The position numbers and the translations under genes are program-made. Of a stretch of DNA of 64,000 bases, positions 21,194 through 28,922 are shown piece by piece (the stretch's first letter is position 1; each line of letters begins with the position of its first letter). The stretch is from Saccharothrix sp. S26 (lineage in GTDB: Bacteria > Actinomycetota > Actinomycetes > Mycobacteriales > Pseudonocardiaceae). Location: NCBI RefSeq assembly GCF_021390395.1, contig NZ_JAJUWT010000005.1:248001-312000 (forward strand). The letters run 5' to 3'. The notes below the pieces were generated by a model. That model did no database searches. It had not been told where the DNA came from and worked only from the letters and a program-made list of their open reading frames with translations.

Positions 21194-22234
21194 ATGACCG
21201 ACCTGGACGTGAGCCTCGACCACCGGTCCGCGCGCGAGGTGCTGGACTGGAGCCGCGCCGGCCTCGACCCGGCGCTGCGGTCGGCGGTGGACCGGTTGCC
21301 GGACTCGATGCGGGCGATCGCGGGCTACCACTTCGGGTGGTGGGACGAGGACGGCAGGCCGACGGGCGCGGACGCGGGCAAGGCGATCCGGCCGGCGCTC
21401 GTGCTGCTGGGCGCGCAGGCGGTGGGCGGCTCGGCGGACGCGGCACTGCCGGCCGCCGTGGCGGTGGAGCTGGTGCACAACTTCTCGTTGCTGCACGACG
21501 ACGTGATGGACGGTGACACGACCCGGCGGCACCGGCCCACGGCGTGGCACGTGTTCGGCGTGAACCCCGCGATCCTGGCGGGTGACGCGTTGCTGACGAT
21601 GGCGTTGGACGTGCTGGCGGGCAGCGGCCACCCGAAGGCGCAGCAGGCGATCCGGGTGCTGTCGGAGGCCGTGCAGCGGTTGTTGGACGGGCAGAGCGCG
21701 GACCTCGCGTTCGAGGAGCGGGCGGAGGTGCGGCTGGCGGAGTGCGTGCGGATGGCCGAGGGCAAGACCGCCGCGCTGCTGGGTGCGGCGTGCGCGTTGG
21801 GCGCGTTGTTCGGCGGCGGGCGGGCCGAGCAGGTGGAGCACCTGCAATCGTTCGGCGAGCGGGTGGGGCTCGCGTTCCAGTTCGTGGACGACCTGCTGGG
21901 CATCTGGGGCGACCCGGAGGTGACCGGCAAGCCGGTCTACTCGGACCTGCAGAACCGCAAGAAGTCCCTGCCCGTCGTCGCCGCCCTGACCTCCAGCACC
22001 CCGGAGGCCCTCGAACTGCACACCCTGTACCACCGCGAGCAACCACTGAGCCCGACCGACCTGGCCCGTGCCGCGAAACTGATCGAGACCTCGGGGGCGC
22101 GTGCCTGGAGCCAAGGCCGCGCCGACGACCTCCTGGCCCGCGCCCGTGAACACCTGCACGCCGCCGCCCCCTCAGCCCGCGCCGCCCGCGAACTGGACGC
22201 CGTCGCCCGCCTGGCCACCCGCCGCGACTACTGA
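21194..22234 (+). CDS. Polyprenyl diphosphate synthase, putative encapsulin cargo
   Basis: A 346-residue trans-isoprenyl diphosphate synthase. The first Asp-rich motif DDVMD is at residues 102-106, the second (DDLLGIWGD) starts at 232, and substrate contacts include GKAIRP and the EGKTAALLGAA block. It condenses IPP with allylic diphosphates. Phe sits five residues before the first motif, which usually favours short (C15-C20) products; this is tentative. ATG 21194 is preferred over GTG 21188 because AGGAG lies 8 nt upstream. Polyprenyl synthases are a known family 2B cargo class. The N-terminus before the core is short (about 40 residues), so no long disordered loading domain is obvious. Confidence 0.93.
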   Translation: MTDLDVSLDHRSAREVLDWSRAGLDPALRSAVDRLPDSMRAIAGYHFGWWDEDGRPTGADAGKAIRPALVLLGAQAVGGSADAALPAAVAVELVHNFSLLHDDVMDGDTTRRHRPTAWHVFGVNPAILAGDALLTMALDVLAGSGHPKAQQAIRVLSEAVQRLLDGQSADLAFEERAEVRLAECVRMAEGKTAALLGAACALGALFGGGRAEQVEHLQSFGERVGLAFQFVDDLLGIWGDPEVTGKPVYSDLQNRKKSLPVVAALTSSTPEALELHTLYHREQPLSPTDLARAAKLIETSGARAWSQGRADDLLARAREHLHAAAPSARAARELDAVARLATRRDY

Positions 22235-22917
22235 CCACCACCGCCCTGACCAGCACTTATCAAAGGGAGGTCAACCACGAACGGGTGAACCTCACAACCC
22301 ACTCAAACATAACGCCGTTTCCAACCACCTCACACGTCGGTTGAAACAACGAGGCCGCCAACCAACCACCACCCCGCCCCACCCACCACCTGCCCGACCA
22401 CCCGACCGGCCCGCCACGCGACCGGCTCACTGGACCCGCCACGCAACCGCCCGACCTACCTGCCACCCCGACCCCGCCTCACCAGGCCCCGCCCCACCAG
22501 CCCCGCCCCGCCAGCCCCGCCCTGCCAGGCCCTCGCCACCTGACCCGACCACCCGCCCTACCCCCCACCCGACCTGCTCACCCGACCGGCCAGCCAGCCG
22601 CCCGACCCGCCACGCCCGCCCGACTCGCCACGGCCACCCGACTCGCCACAGCCGCCCGGGGCCCGCCACGCCCGGCCCGCCACCGAACCCGCCCGCCCGT
22701 CGCCCGCCACATCCAGCCCGCGCACCGCGCCAACCCGTCTGCCAGACCCACCCACGCACCAGCCGCACCCGCCGCACCTGCACGATCTCCAGACCACCCG
22801 ACCCACCCCCGCACCCAGACCGACCCGTACCGGACCTCTCCACCCCAGCCCTGCCCCCCAGAGCCCGGACCTGCCCGCCGAGCTCGGCGAGACACCGACC
22901 TGACTAGGAGCCGTGCC
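22235..22917 (+). other. 680-bp C-rich, G-poor, low-complexity spacer
   Basis: No gene. From about 22260 to 22860 the plus strand is strongly C-rich and G- and T-poor, built from degenerate repeats of ACCCGACC-, CCGCCACGCCC- and CCAGCCCCGCC-like words. ORFs through it are Pro/Thr/Arg-rich (plus) or Gly/Trp/Arg-rich (minus) low-complexity shadows. A C-rich, G-poor unstructured transcript just after a gene is the classic profile of a Rho loading zone, so this may be a Rho-dependent terminator or attenuator between the synthase and ispH. TGACTAGGAG just before GTG 22918 supplies the ispH ribosome-binding site. Confidence 0.55.
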
Positions 22918-23862
22918 GTGGCCCTCCCCGTTGTGCTGCTGGCGTCGCCCCGGTCGTTCTGCGCCGGGGTGGAACGCGCGATCGACATCGTCGACCGCCT
23001 CCTGGACCAGCGCGGTGGGCCCGTCCACGTGCGCAAGCAGATCGTGCACAACACCCACGTGGTGGCCGGGCTGGAGGCGCGGGGCGCGGTGTTCGTGGAC
23101 GAGTTGGACGCGGTGCCGGATGGGGCGGTCGTGGTGTTCTCGGCGCACGGGGTGTCGCCGGCGGTGCGGGAGGAGGCCGCGCGGCGCGGGTTGGAGGTGG
23201 TCGACGCGACGTGCCCGTTGGTGACGAAGGTGCACGCGGAGGCGAAGCGGTACGCCGCGCGGGGTGACACGGTGGTGCTCATCGGGCACGCCGGGCACGA
23301 GGAGGTCGAGGGCACGCTCGGTGAAGCGCCCGCGCAGACCGTGCTGGTGCAGACGGTCGCGGACGTGGAGGCGTTGGAGGTGCCGGATCCGACGCGGGTG
23401 TCGTACCTGACGCAGACCACGCTCGCGGTGGACGAGACGGCCGAGGTGTTGGCGGCGTTGCGGGCGAAGTTCCCGGCGTTGCGGGGGCCGTCGTCGGCGG
23501 ACATCTGCTACGCCACCACGAACCGGCAGGACGCGGTGCGCGACGTGGCGCGGGACGCGGACCTGGTGCTGGTGGTGGGGTCGCCGAACTCGTCGAACTC
23601 CGTGCGCCTGGTGGAGACCGCCCGCCGGATGGGCACGGCCGCGCACCTGGTCGACGACGTCACCGACATCCGCGAGGAGTGGCTGGACGGCGTCCGGGTG
23701 ATCGGGGTGAGCGCGGGCGCGTCCGCGCCGCCCCGGCTGGTGGACGAGGTGATCGAGGCGTTGGGCGCGTGGGACGTCCAGGTGCGCGAGACGGCACGGG
23801 AGACGATCCAGTTCACCCTGCCCGCGGCGGTGCGGAAGCCGAACGCGCCTGGACAGTCCTGA
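22918..23862 (+). CDS. ispH: 4-hydroxy-3-methylbut-2-enyl diphosphate reductase (IspH)
   Basis: The last enzyme of the MEP pathway, reducing HMBPP to IPP and DMAPP at a [4Fe-4S] centre. The three cluster cysteines are Cys15 ([10 protein letters not shown]), Cys99 ([11 protein letters not shown]) and Cys197 (ICYATTNRQ). Substrate-contact motifs are [20 protein letters not shown] and GSPNSSNS. Length (314) is normal and GTG 22918 follows AGGAG. It lies on the same strand as the polyprenyl synthase and would feed C5 units to it. Such ispH copies can be extra to a housekeeping one; whether this genome has two cannot be seen here. The 3' end overlaps a doubtful minus-strand ORF. Confidence 0.95.
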   Translation: MALPVVLLASPRSFCAGVERAIDIVDRLLDQRGGPVHVRKQIVHNTHVVAGLEARGAVFVDELDAVPDGAVVVFSAHGVSPAVREEAARRGLEVVDATCPLVTKVHAEAKRYAARGDTVVLIGHAGHEEVEGTLGEAPAQTVLVQTVADVEALEVPDPTRVSYLTQTTLAVDETAEVLAALRAKFPALRGPSSADICYATTNRQDAVRDVARDADLVLVVGSPNSSNSVRLVETARRMGTAAHLVDDVTDIREEWLDGVRVIGVSAGASAPPRLVDEVIEALGAWDVQVRETARETIQFTLPAAVRKPNAPGQS

Positions 23863-23959
23863 GTGGACCGTCCGGTCGCGCGGCCCACGCGACCAGTGCC
23901 ACCACCAGGACGAGCAGCGCGCCGAACACCGAGAGCAGCACCGACGCGACGGTGATCAT
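23813..23959 (-). CDS. Possible 48-residue single-helix membrane peptide
   Basis: A short minus-strand ORF starts [20 protein letters not shown] and continues with a positively charged, Ala/Ser/Pro-rich tail, giving one clear membrane helix with a cytoplasmic C-terminus. Its last 50 bp overlap the end of ispH. No strong ribosome-binding site is seen, so it may be chance. If real it resembles the small convergent membrane proteins often found next to housekeeping genes in actinobacteria. Confidence 0.3.
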   Translation of the reverse strand: MITVASVLLSVFGALLVLVVALVAWAARPDGPLRTVQARSASAPPRAG

Positions 23960-24517
23960 CTGCGTCACGAGCGGCGGCGCAGGGGCAAAATGTGACGGAT
24001 GCCCGCGTGGTGGCGCGTCGGGAATGACCGCGGAATCACGGTCGGGGCAATTCCCCCATGCCCCTGCGGGACGCCCGAACCTCAAACCTTGGTCAACAAC
24101 CGTTGTGAGAGCGCTCCACCCGTCACTACGTTCGGTTTCGGCCACAAGCCGCTCGGTGGTGAGCTCATCACCAGGACACCGAAAACCCTCGACGTGTTCT
24201 GCGAGGTAAGCGTGATCGCGAATCCCACACCCATCGGGTAGATCCCCGGCGGACGCCTGGGACGACCCAGTCCCAGGCGATCCGGAGCCGAACGGAGGGG
24301 GAACAGGCGGTGAAGCGGACCGATCATCCGACGCCTGCGGGAGGCGTCGAACACCGCCCGGACACGACCGGGCACGGACCGTCGCCACAACACGCGGTTG
24401 CTCCCACATGGCGGGAAAACCGAGACAGGAGCGGTGATCACTCGTAGGGTCTACCGGCGTCAGCGACCCTGACCCCCGCGTGACCAAGATCAACGCCGAC
24501 GGCTTTGAGGAGCTGGT
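23960..24517. other. 560-bp spacer with one GAGCGCTC palindrome
   Basis: No convincing gene on either strand; GC content is a little lower than around it. At 24109-24116 there is a GAGCGCTC palindrome within GTGAGAGCGCTCCAC. It resembles, with mismatches, the TGGGAGCGCTCCCA boxes of LacI-type sugar repressors in actinomycetes, but no sugar gene is adjacent. GAGGAGCTGGT directly before 24518 is the ribosome-binding site of the DUF742 gene. Confidence 0.35.
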
Positions 24518-24862
24518 GTGTCGACCCTCCGGGTGCGTCCCTACACCAGAACCGGCGGGCGCACGCGTTCCGCGACGACGCTGGCCATCGAGACCATCGT
24601 GACGACGAATGAAAGGGCGGCGCGAGACGCCCTCACGTCGACCGCGGAACACCGCATCATCAGCGACCTGTGCCGCAATCCGCATTCCGTCGCGGAAGTC
24701 GCGGCGACGCTGCGGTTGCCGTTGGGTGTCGTGCGCGTTTTGCTGGCCGACATGTCCGACATGAGCCTGATCAACGTGCACGAGGATCGCGCGATCGACG
24801 AGAAGGGCCGCCCGTCACTGGAGTTGATGGAACGCGTCCTGATGGGTTTGCGCCGAATCTGA
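24518..24862 (+). CDS. DUF742 (CvnC-like) protein without conservon partners
   Basis: A 114-residue DUF742 protein with the winged-helix-like family core: [44 protein letters not shown]742 proteins are normally the third gene of conservons (histidine kinase, roadblock protein, DUF742, small GTPase). Here none of those partners is adjacent. The N-terminus ([13 protein letters not shown]) keeps the typical RPY..TGGRT motif. GAGGAG upstream of GTG 24518 supports the start. It converges on, and overlaps by 48 bp, the dehydrogenase gene. A solitary copy may act with partners elsewhere or as a stand-alone regulator. Confidence 0.82.
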   Translation: MSTLRVRPYTRTGGRTRSATTLAIETIVTTNERAARDALTSTAEHRIISDLCRNPHSVAEVAATLRLPLGVVRVLLADMSDMSLINVHEDRAIDEKGRPSLELMERVLMGLRRI

Positions 24863-25723
24863 CCGTTCCCGCAGGGCGTGGACGACGGCGATCATGTCCT
24901 CCTTGCCGTGCCCCAGCTCGACCGCGCGGGTGAACAGGGCCAGGCACGCGTCCAGCAGCGGTGAGGCGACCCCGGCGGCACGGGCGGCGTCGGCGATCAG
25001 CTCGTTGTTGGTCAGCACGTCGCGGGCGGCGGCTTGGGCGTCGAAGTCGTCGGTGAGCAGCTTGGTGGTCTTCGCGCGGGAGACCTTGCTGGCCATCGGG
25101 CCCTTGTCCAGCACCTCGACCAGCGTGCCGAGGTCCAGGCCGTGGCGCTCGGCGAAGTGGAACGACTCGGTGAGGCCGGTGGTCATGGTGATCAGGAACA
25201 GGTTCACGGCCAGCTTCATCAGCAGGGCGTTGGGCGTGGGGCCGCAGTCGACGACCTCGGCGCACATCGGCGCGACCACGTCGTGCACCCGTGCCACGGC
25301 GTCGGGGTCGCCCGCGAGCATGCCGACGAGCTCGCCCGCCTCGGCGGGGCCGCGTGAGCCGGAGACGGGCGCTTCGACGTAGTCGCCGCCGGCGGCGCGG
25401 ATGTCGGCGGCCAGGTCGCGCGAGTAGCCCGGCGAGGTCGTGCCCATGTGCACCACCGTGCGGCCGTTGACGAGGTCGGCGAACCGGTCCGTGCGGCGTT
25501 CGAGGACGGCGTCGATCGCGTCCTGGTGGGCGAGCATGAGGATCACGACGTCGGCGCTCGCGAACACCTCGGCGGGTGTGGCGGCGACCCGTGCGCCCGC
25601 TTCCCGCAGCGGCTCGGCCCGGTGCGGCGACCGGTTCCACACCACGAGCGGCCGGCCGGACCGGGCCAGGTTGAGCGCCATCGGCTGCCCCATGATGCCG
25701 AGACCGACGAATCCGACCTCCAC
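24815..25723 (-). CDS. 3-hydroxyisobutyrate dehydrogenase-family NAD(P)-dependent oxidoreductase
   Basis: A 302-residue beta-hydroxyacid dehydrogenase. The N-terminal Rossmann motif is [20 protein letters not shown], the substrate motif is [15 protein letters not shown] and the catalytic Lys is in [11 protein letters not shown]. It oxidises a 3-hydroxyacid to the semialdehyde or reduces a 2-oxo/glyoxylate-type substrate; specificity is not readable. GTG 25723 is preferred, with GAGGAGG 5 nt upstream. The long open frame extending to 25858 only reads through the dispersed repeat ([12 protein letters not shown]...) and is not part of the protein. Its 3' end overlaps the convergent DUF742 gene by 48 bp. 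Confidence 0.88.
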   Translation of the reverse strand: MEVGFVGLGIMGQPMALNLARSGRPLVVWNRSPHRAEPLREAGARVAATPAEVFASADVVILMLAHQDAIDAVLERRTDRFADLVNGRTVVHMGTTSPGYSRDLAADIRAAGGDYVEAPVSGSRGPAEAGELVGMLAGDPDAVARVHDVVAPMCAEVVDCGPTPNALLMKLAVNLFLITMTTGLTESFHFAERHGLDLGTLVEVLDKGPMASKVSRAKTTKLLTDDFDAQAAARDVLTNNELIADAARAAGVASPLLDACLALFTRAVELGHGKEDMIAVVHALRERSDSAQTHQDAFHQLQ

Positions 25724-25817
25724 CACGACCTCCTCGCACGACGGCACGACGCCGTCTCCCGAGAGGGATTCAACGCCGTGCCGACGGCTCGGGTCTTGAA
25801 CGGTGGTGCGCCGGGCG

Positions 25818-25930
25818 TGTCCTGAACGTTGAACTCGGGGGTCCTGAACGTAGGACACGCGCGTTCCGAACGTAGGACACGCGCGTTCCGAACGTAGGAC
25901 TCACGCGACGCGAAGGTAGGACTCACGCGT
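25818..25930 (+). repeat. Dispersed repeat element, copy A
   Basis: The element has a head (TCCTGAACGTTGAACTCGG) followed by four 22-bp units whose core is CGTTCCGAACGTAGGAC; the last unit is decayed (GCGAAGGTAGGAC). Each unit carries the 11-bp palindrome CGTTCtGAACG or a near version. It lies between the dehydrogenase start and the anti-sigma stop. Copies B (37.6 kb, opposite orientation) and C (51.6 kb) share head, unit length and unit number. Confidence 0.88.
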
Positions 25931-25935
25931 GGGGG

Positions 25936-26664
25936 TCAGGTGGGGAGGTGGACCAGGGTGGTGCCTTGTGCGGTGTCGCGGACGACGAACTCCGAGATGT
26001 CGTGCCAGCGCAGGCCCACCGAGGCCTGCAACGTCACGGGGTCCTTGGCCGCGGCCGCCGTCGGCACCAGCCACGAGCCGACGACCATCGCCTCGCCCGT
26101 GCGCGACTTCGCGACCAGCTCGCACCGCGTCGGTCCCTTCGCGCCGCTCACCTCGAGCTGCAACGACGTGCCCCACGGCTCGGGCGTGGCCGAGAGCCGG
26201 GCGGACACGCCGGTCGTGGAGTCGGTGCGGGTGATGGTGCCGGACGAGTCGGGCGCGCCCTTGGCCACGTTGGACCGCTCCGGCACCCGGGGCGTGGACG
26301 GGGCGGCGACCGGGTCGGACGGTGCGGCGACGTTCACCGACACGACCGCGGTCAGCGCGACGAGCACCACCGCGGCGGCGGCGGCCAGCAGCGCGACGGT
26401 GCGGCGCTTGCGCGCCCTGGTTTCGGAGACCGAGTCGAGCATCGCGCGCACCGAACGACCGTCGGGCCGCTCCCCCGCGTTGGCGCGCAGCATGCCGTTG
26501 GCGTCGGCCTCGTCGAGCAAGTCGGGCAGTTCGGCGAAATCACGCAGGTCGAGCGCACATCGACGACATTGGGCGAGGTGGTTCTCGAACGCGTCGACCT
26601 CGTCCTCGTCGAGGACACCGAGGACGTACGCCGCCACGTCGACGTGGAACGGCTGCGAAGTCAC
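25936..26664 (-). CDS. Membrane anti-sigma factor (zinc-finger HC2 type, RskA-like)
   Basis: The N-terminal cytoplasmic part has the zinc-binding anti-sigma motif HLAQCRRC (H-x3-C-x2-C) within a helical sigma-binding domain (VAAYVLGVLDEDEVDAFENH). A single membrane helix (TVALLAAAAAVVLVALTAVV) at about residues 105-125 is followed by an extracytoplasmic domain of about 120 residues like those of RskA proteins (SLQLEVSGAKGPTRCELVAK, VLVHLP-type end). It should hold the adjacent ECF sigma factor inactive until regulated proteolysis. GTG 26664, 5 bp after the sigma stop, is chosen; ATG 26691 inside the sigma gene is possible. Confidence 0.87.
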   Translation of the reverse strand: MTSQPFHVDVAAYVLGVLDEDEVDAFENHLAQCRRCALDLRDFAELPDLLDEADANGMLRANAGERPDGRSVRAMLDSVSETRARKRRTVALLAAAAAVVLVALTAVVSVNVAAPSDPVAAPSTPRVPERSNVAKGAPDSSGTITRTDSTTGVSARLSATPEPWGTSLQLEVSGAKGPTRCELVAKSRTGEAMVVGSWLVPTAAAAKDPVTLQASVGLRWHDISEFVVRDTAQGTTLVHLPT

Positions 26665-26668
26665 CTGT

Positions 26669-27232
26669 TCAGCCCCGATCCTGCAACGCACGCCGCAGGG
26701 CGCGAAGCGCGTAGTACACCCTGGACTTCACCGTGCCGGGCGGTACCCCGAGCACCGCTGCGGCTTCCCCGACGGTCCGATCCCTCAAGTACGTCTCGAG
26801 AATAGCCTCCCGGTGTTCTTCCGTCAGTCCGTTCATCGCTTCGGCGACGACGATGGCCGCCAGGGTGCGGTCCGCCTCGTCGCGTTGCGGGGCCTCGTCG
26901 GACGGCGTCAACTCCGACTCCTGCGGTCGGACGCTCCGCTTGCGACGGTCGTCGATGACCAGCCGCCGGGCCACGGTGAACAGCCAGGAGCGCAGCAGGA
27001 CGGGGTCCCGCTCCAGCTTCTCGGCGTTGCGCCAAGCCCGGACGAGCGTCTCCTGGACGATGTCCTCTGCCCACTGCCGGTCGCTGCCCGTCAACCTCAT
27101 GGCATGCCCGAGCAGCGCGCTGCCGAACTCCTGGTAGAGCCTGCGGATCAGCTCGTCTTCCAGACTGGAGTCCGGCCAACTGCGATCTCTTCGGGGGGAA
27201 GTGCTGCGTCTGTGCCGCGCCACGCCGAGCAT
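26669..27232 (-). CDS. ECF RNA polymerase sigma factor (SigK-like)
   Basis: A group IV sigma factor. Region 2 (GHAMRLTGSDRQWAEDIVQE, TLVRAWRNAEKL, RSWLFTVARRLVIDDRRKR) binds the -10 element and core polymerase. Region 4 (VGEAAAVLGVPPGTVKSRVY) binds the -35 element. Pairing with an RskA-like anti-sigma gene 4 bp downstream suggests the SigK/ECF19 type. The start is uncertain: ATG 27232 gives 187 residues, TTG 27274 adds 14, and the conserved domain begins about 25 residues in. It diverges from a lipoprotein/redox operon whose upstream region carries a fitting ECF promoter. Confidence 0.9.
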   Translation of the reverse strand: MLGVARHRRSTSPRRDRSWPDSSLEDELIRRLYQEFGSALLGHAMRLTGSDRQWAEDIVQETLVRAWRNAEKLERDPVLLRSWLFTVARRLVIDDRRKRSVRPQESELTPSDEAPQRDEADRTLAAIVVAEAMNGLTEEHREAILETYLRDRTVGEAAAVLGVPPGTVKSRVYYALRALRRALQDRG

Positions 27233-27296
27233 CCAAGCGCGCCGGGGGCGGCCGCGTCGAGAGTTTGGCCGCAAAAAAAGTCGTCGATTTGTTCGT

Positions 27297-27321
27297 GAAC
27301 CGTCATCGCATCGTGTCCGTA
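27297..27321 (+). promoter_or_regulatory. Putative ECF-type promoter of the redox operon
   Basis: GAACC (27297-27301), a 16-bp spacer and CGTA (27318-27321) match the usual ECF -35 GGAAC and -10 CGT patterns, pointing toward the lipoprotein gene about 90 bp away. GAAC is the right half of the palindrome GTTCGTGAAC (27291-27300), so a site facing the sigma gene is conceivable. Confidence 0.5.
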
Positions 27322-27407
27322 CTCCACGGTATCCGCTTCAAAGGCACGGACCCGGTCTCCCGGTCCACTAGTCCTTTCGGCGGACCAGCCGGCAGGAGAA
27401 AGGACCA

Positions 27408-27989
27408 ATGATGCGTGGTCGACGTACCCGGAAGGCGTTGCTGCTGGTTCCGGCCGCAGCGGTGTCGGTGCTGGTCAGCGCCTGTGGCGCGACTGGTGTC
27501 GACAACACCGCGAGCCAGAACCCGGCGGGTGGCGCCGGTTCCGGTTCGACGACTCTCCAACAACAGCCGGAATTCGGCAACCAGCCGCACCAGATGCTCT
27601 CGGCCACCGAGTCGAAGCAGGTGGGCTGGTTCGTCGCGGACGCGGGCGGCTTCGCGCTGTACCGCTACGACAAGGACACCGCGAAACCGTCGAAGTCCAC
27701 TTGCGACGCCGAGTGCCTGAAGACGTGGCCGCCGGTGCTGGTCGGCGAGCACACGATGACCTCCGGGGTGGACCCGACGCTGGTCGGCTCGGTGGCCCGC
27801 GCGGACGGCCGCAAGCAGGTCACGCTGGTCGGCTGGCCCCTGTACCGGTACGCGGGCGACAAGAAGGCGGGCGACCTCGCCGGACAGGGCAAGGGCGGCA
27901 CGTGGTTCGCCGTGACGCCCGAGGGCAAGAAGGCGCAGGCCGACGACGGCGCGGCACTCGGCCAACCGTCCACCGGTGACGGTTACTAG
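27408..27989 (+). CDS. Lipoprotein with tandem COG4315-type repeats (SCO0930-like)
   Basis: A 193-residue secreted lipoprotein. Signal peptide and lipobox read LLLVPAAAVSVLVSACG, so the mature protein is lipid-anchored at Cys. Two COG4315-type repeats follow: GWFVADAGGFALYRYDKDT with two cysteines (STCDAECLKTWPP), and the weaker VTLVGWPLYRYAGDKKAGD. The family, found in SCO0930-like lipoproteins, is often encoded near ECF sigma factors and heme or redox proteins; its ligand is unknown. AGGAGAAAGGA precedes the tandem ATGs. It is the first gene of the putative sigma-controlled operon and is followed after 12 bp by the DUF4142 gene. Confidence 0.87.
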   Translation: MMRGRRTRKALLLVPAAAVSVLVSACGATGVDNTASQNPAGGAGSGSTTLQQQPEFGNQPHQMLSATESKQVGWFVADAGGFALYRYDKDTAKPSKSTCDAECLKTWPPVLVGEHTMTSGVDPTLVGSVARADGRKQVTLVGWPLYRYAGDKKAGDLAGQGKGGTWFAVTPEGKKAQADDGAALGQPSTGDGY

Positions 27990-28001
27990 GACGAGAAAGC
28001 C

Positions 28002-28754
28002 ATGTCTGCCAAGCGTTTCACGGCCGTCGTGCTGGCCTTGGGCCTGCTGGTGCTGCCCGCGCTGCCCGGTGTCGCGCACGCCGACGACCCGCCCGGCGCG
28101 GGACCGGTCGAGCAGACGCCGCTCGGCCCGATCACCGCGCAGGACAAGGAACTGCTGGTCAAGGTGCGGCTGGCGGGCCTGTGGGAGATGCCCATGGGCG
28201 AGGAGGCGCAGACCCGTGCGGCGAGCACGCGGGTCAAGGAGGTCGGCGCGCAACTGGCGAGCGACCACACGTTCCTCGACGAGCGGGTGGTGCGGCTGGC
28301 GTCCCAGATGGGTGTCGCGCTGCCGGACGAGGCCAACGCCGACCAGCAGTCGTGGATGGCGGAGATGCGCGCGCGGACCGGCGCGGCGTTCGACGACTCG
28401 TTCGCCAACCGGTTGCGGGCCGCGCACGGCTCGATCTTCCCGGCGATCGCGACCGTGCGGGCCACCACCCGCAACGAGGCGATCCGCCAGTTCGCCCAGG
28501 TGTGCAACCAGATCGTGCTCAAGCACATGACCCTGTTGGAGAGCACCAACCTGGTCACCGACATGGGTCTGGCCAAGCCGGTGGCCGCGGGCGCGGCACC
28601 CGCCGCGGCGGTGAACGCCGACCCGGTGCGCGCCTCGGCCCGGCTGCCCGCGGGCGGGCCCAGTCCCCTCGTCGTGCTCCTCATGTGCCTGGCAGGCGCG
28701 GTGGTGACGATCGCGATCCTGCGCCTGCTGCGGCCCCGCGCCGACGTCAAGTGA
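28002..28754 (+). CDS. DUF4142 secreted helical protein with C-terminal membrane anchor
   Basis: A 250-residue protein with a signal peptide (FTAVVLALGLLVLPALPGVA), a helical DUF4142 domain at about 45-180 (LLVKVRLAGLWEMPMGEEA, ASDHTFLDERVVRLASQMGV) and a C-terminal membrane helix (LVVLLMCLAGAVVTIAILRL) with a basic tail. DUF4142 has a ferritin-like helical fold; no metal-binding E-x-x-H set is evident here. It sits between the lipoprotein and the ferric-reductase-like gene in one direction, so it is probably an extracytoplasmic part of the same redox system. The role is inferred. Confidence 0.82.
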   Translation: MSAKRFTAVVLALGLLVLPALPGVAHADDPPGAGPVEQTPLGPITAQDKELLVKVRLAGLWEMPMGEEAQTRAASTRVKEVGAQLASDHTFLDERVVRLASQMGVALPDEANADQQSWMAEMRARTGAAFDDSFANRLRAAHGSIFPAIATVRATTRNEAIRQFAQVCNQIVLKHMTLLESTNLVTDMGLAKPVAAGAAPAAAVNADPVRASARLPAGGPSPLVVLLMCLAGAVVTIAILRLLRPRADVK

Positions 28755-28818
28755 GAGGAGGTGGTGCCCGGACCGGTGCCACGCGTCTCCCATCGCGGAG
28801 AACTTCCCCACCCTCGAA

Positions 28819-28864
28819 CCCGCCCGGCAGGTCGTGACCACTCCTGCGCGGCCCGCCGGGCGGG
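28819..28864 (+). promoter_or_regulatory. Hairpin between DUF4142 and the ferric reductase gene
   Basis: A perfect 10-bp inverted repeat, CCCGCCCGGC (28819-28828) and GCCGGGCGGG (28855-28864), lies in the 168-bp gap inside the putative operon. There is no T run. It could attenuate transcription into the redox genes or mark a separate transcript for them; AGGTAGACACCA just before GTG 28923 gives the ribosome-binding site. Confidence 0.4.
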
Positions 28865-28922
28865 TCGACCACCCCGCCCACCGCCTGCGAGTTCTCTCCC
28901 GCCATCTCGGAGGTAGACACCA

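Noticed and set aside
22101-22907. Long plus-strand ORF through the C-rich spacer (268 residues)
   Set aside because: It starts inside the synthase gene in another frame and is low-complexity Pro/Thr/Arg sequence produced by composition.
25724-25858. N-terminal extension of the dehydrogenase beginning [12 protein letters not shown]
   Set aside because: It is translation of dispersed repeat copy A; the enzyme has a good ribosome-binding site at GTG 25723 and a normal N-terminus there.
25818-25930. CRISPR array
   Set aside because: The 22-bp units are contiguous with no unique spacers and no cas genes are present; it is a tandem unit element.
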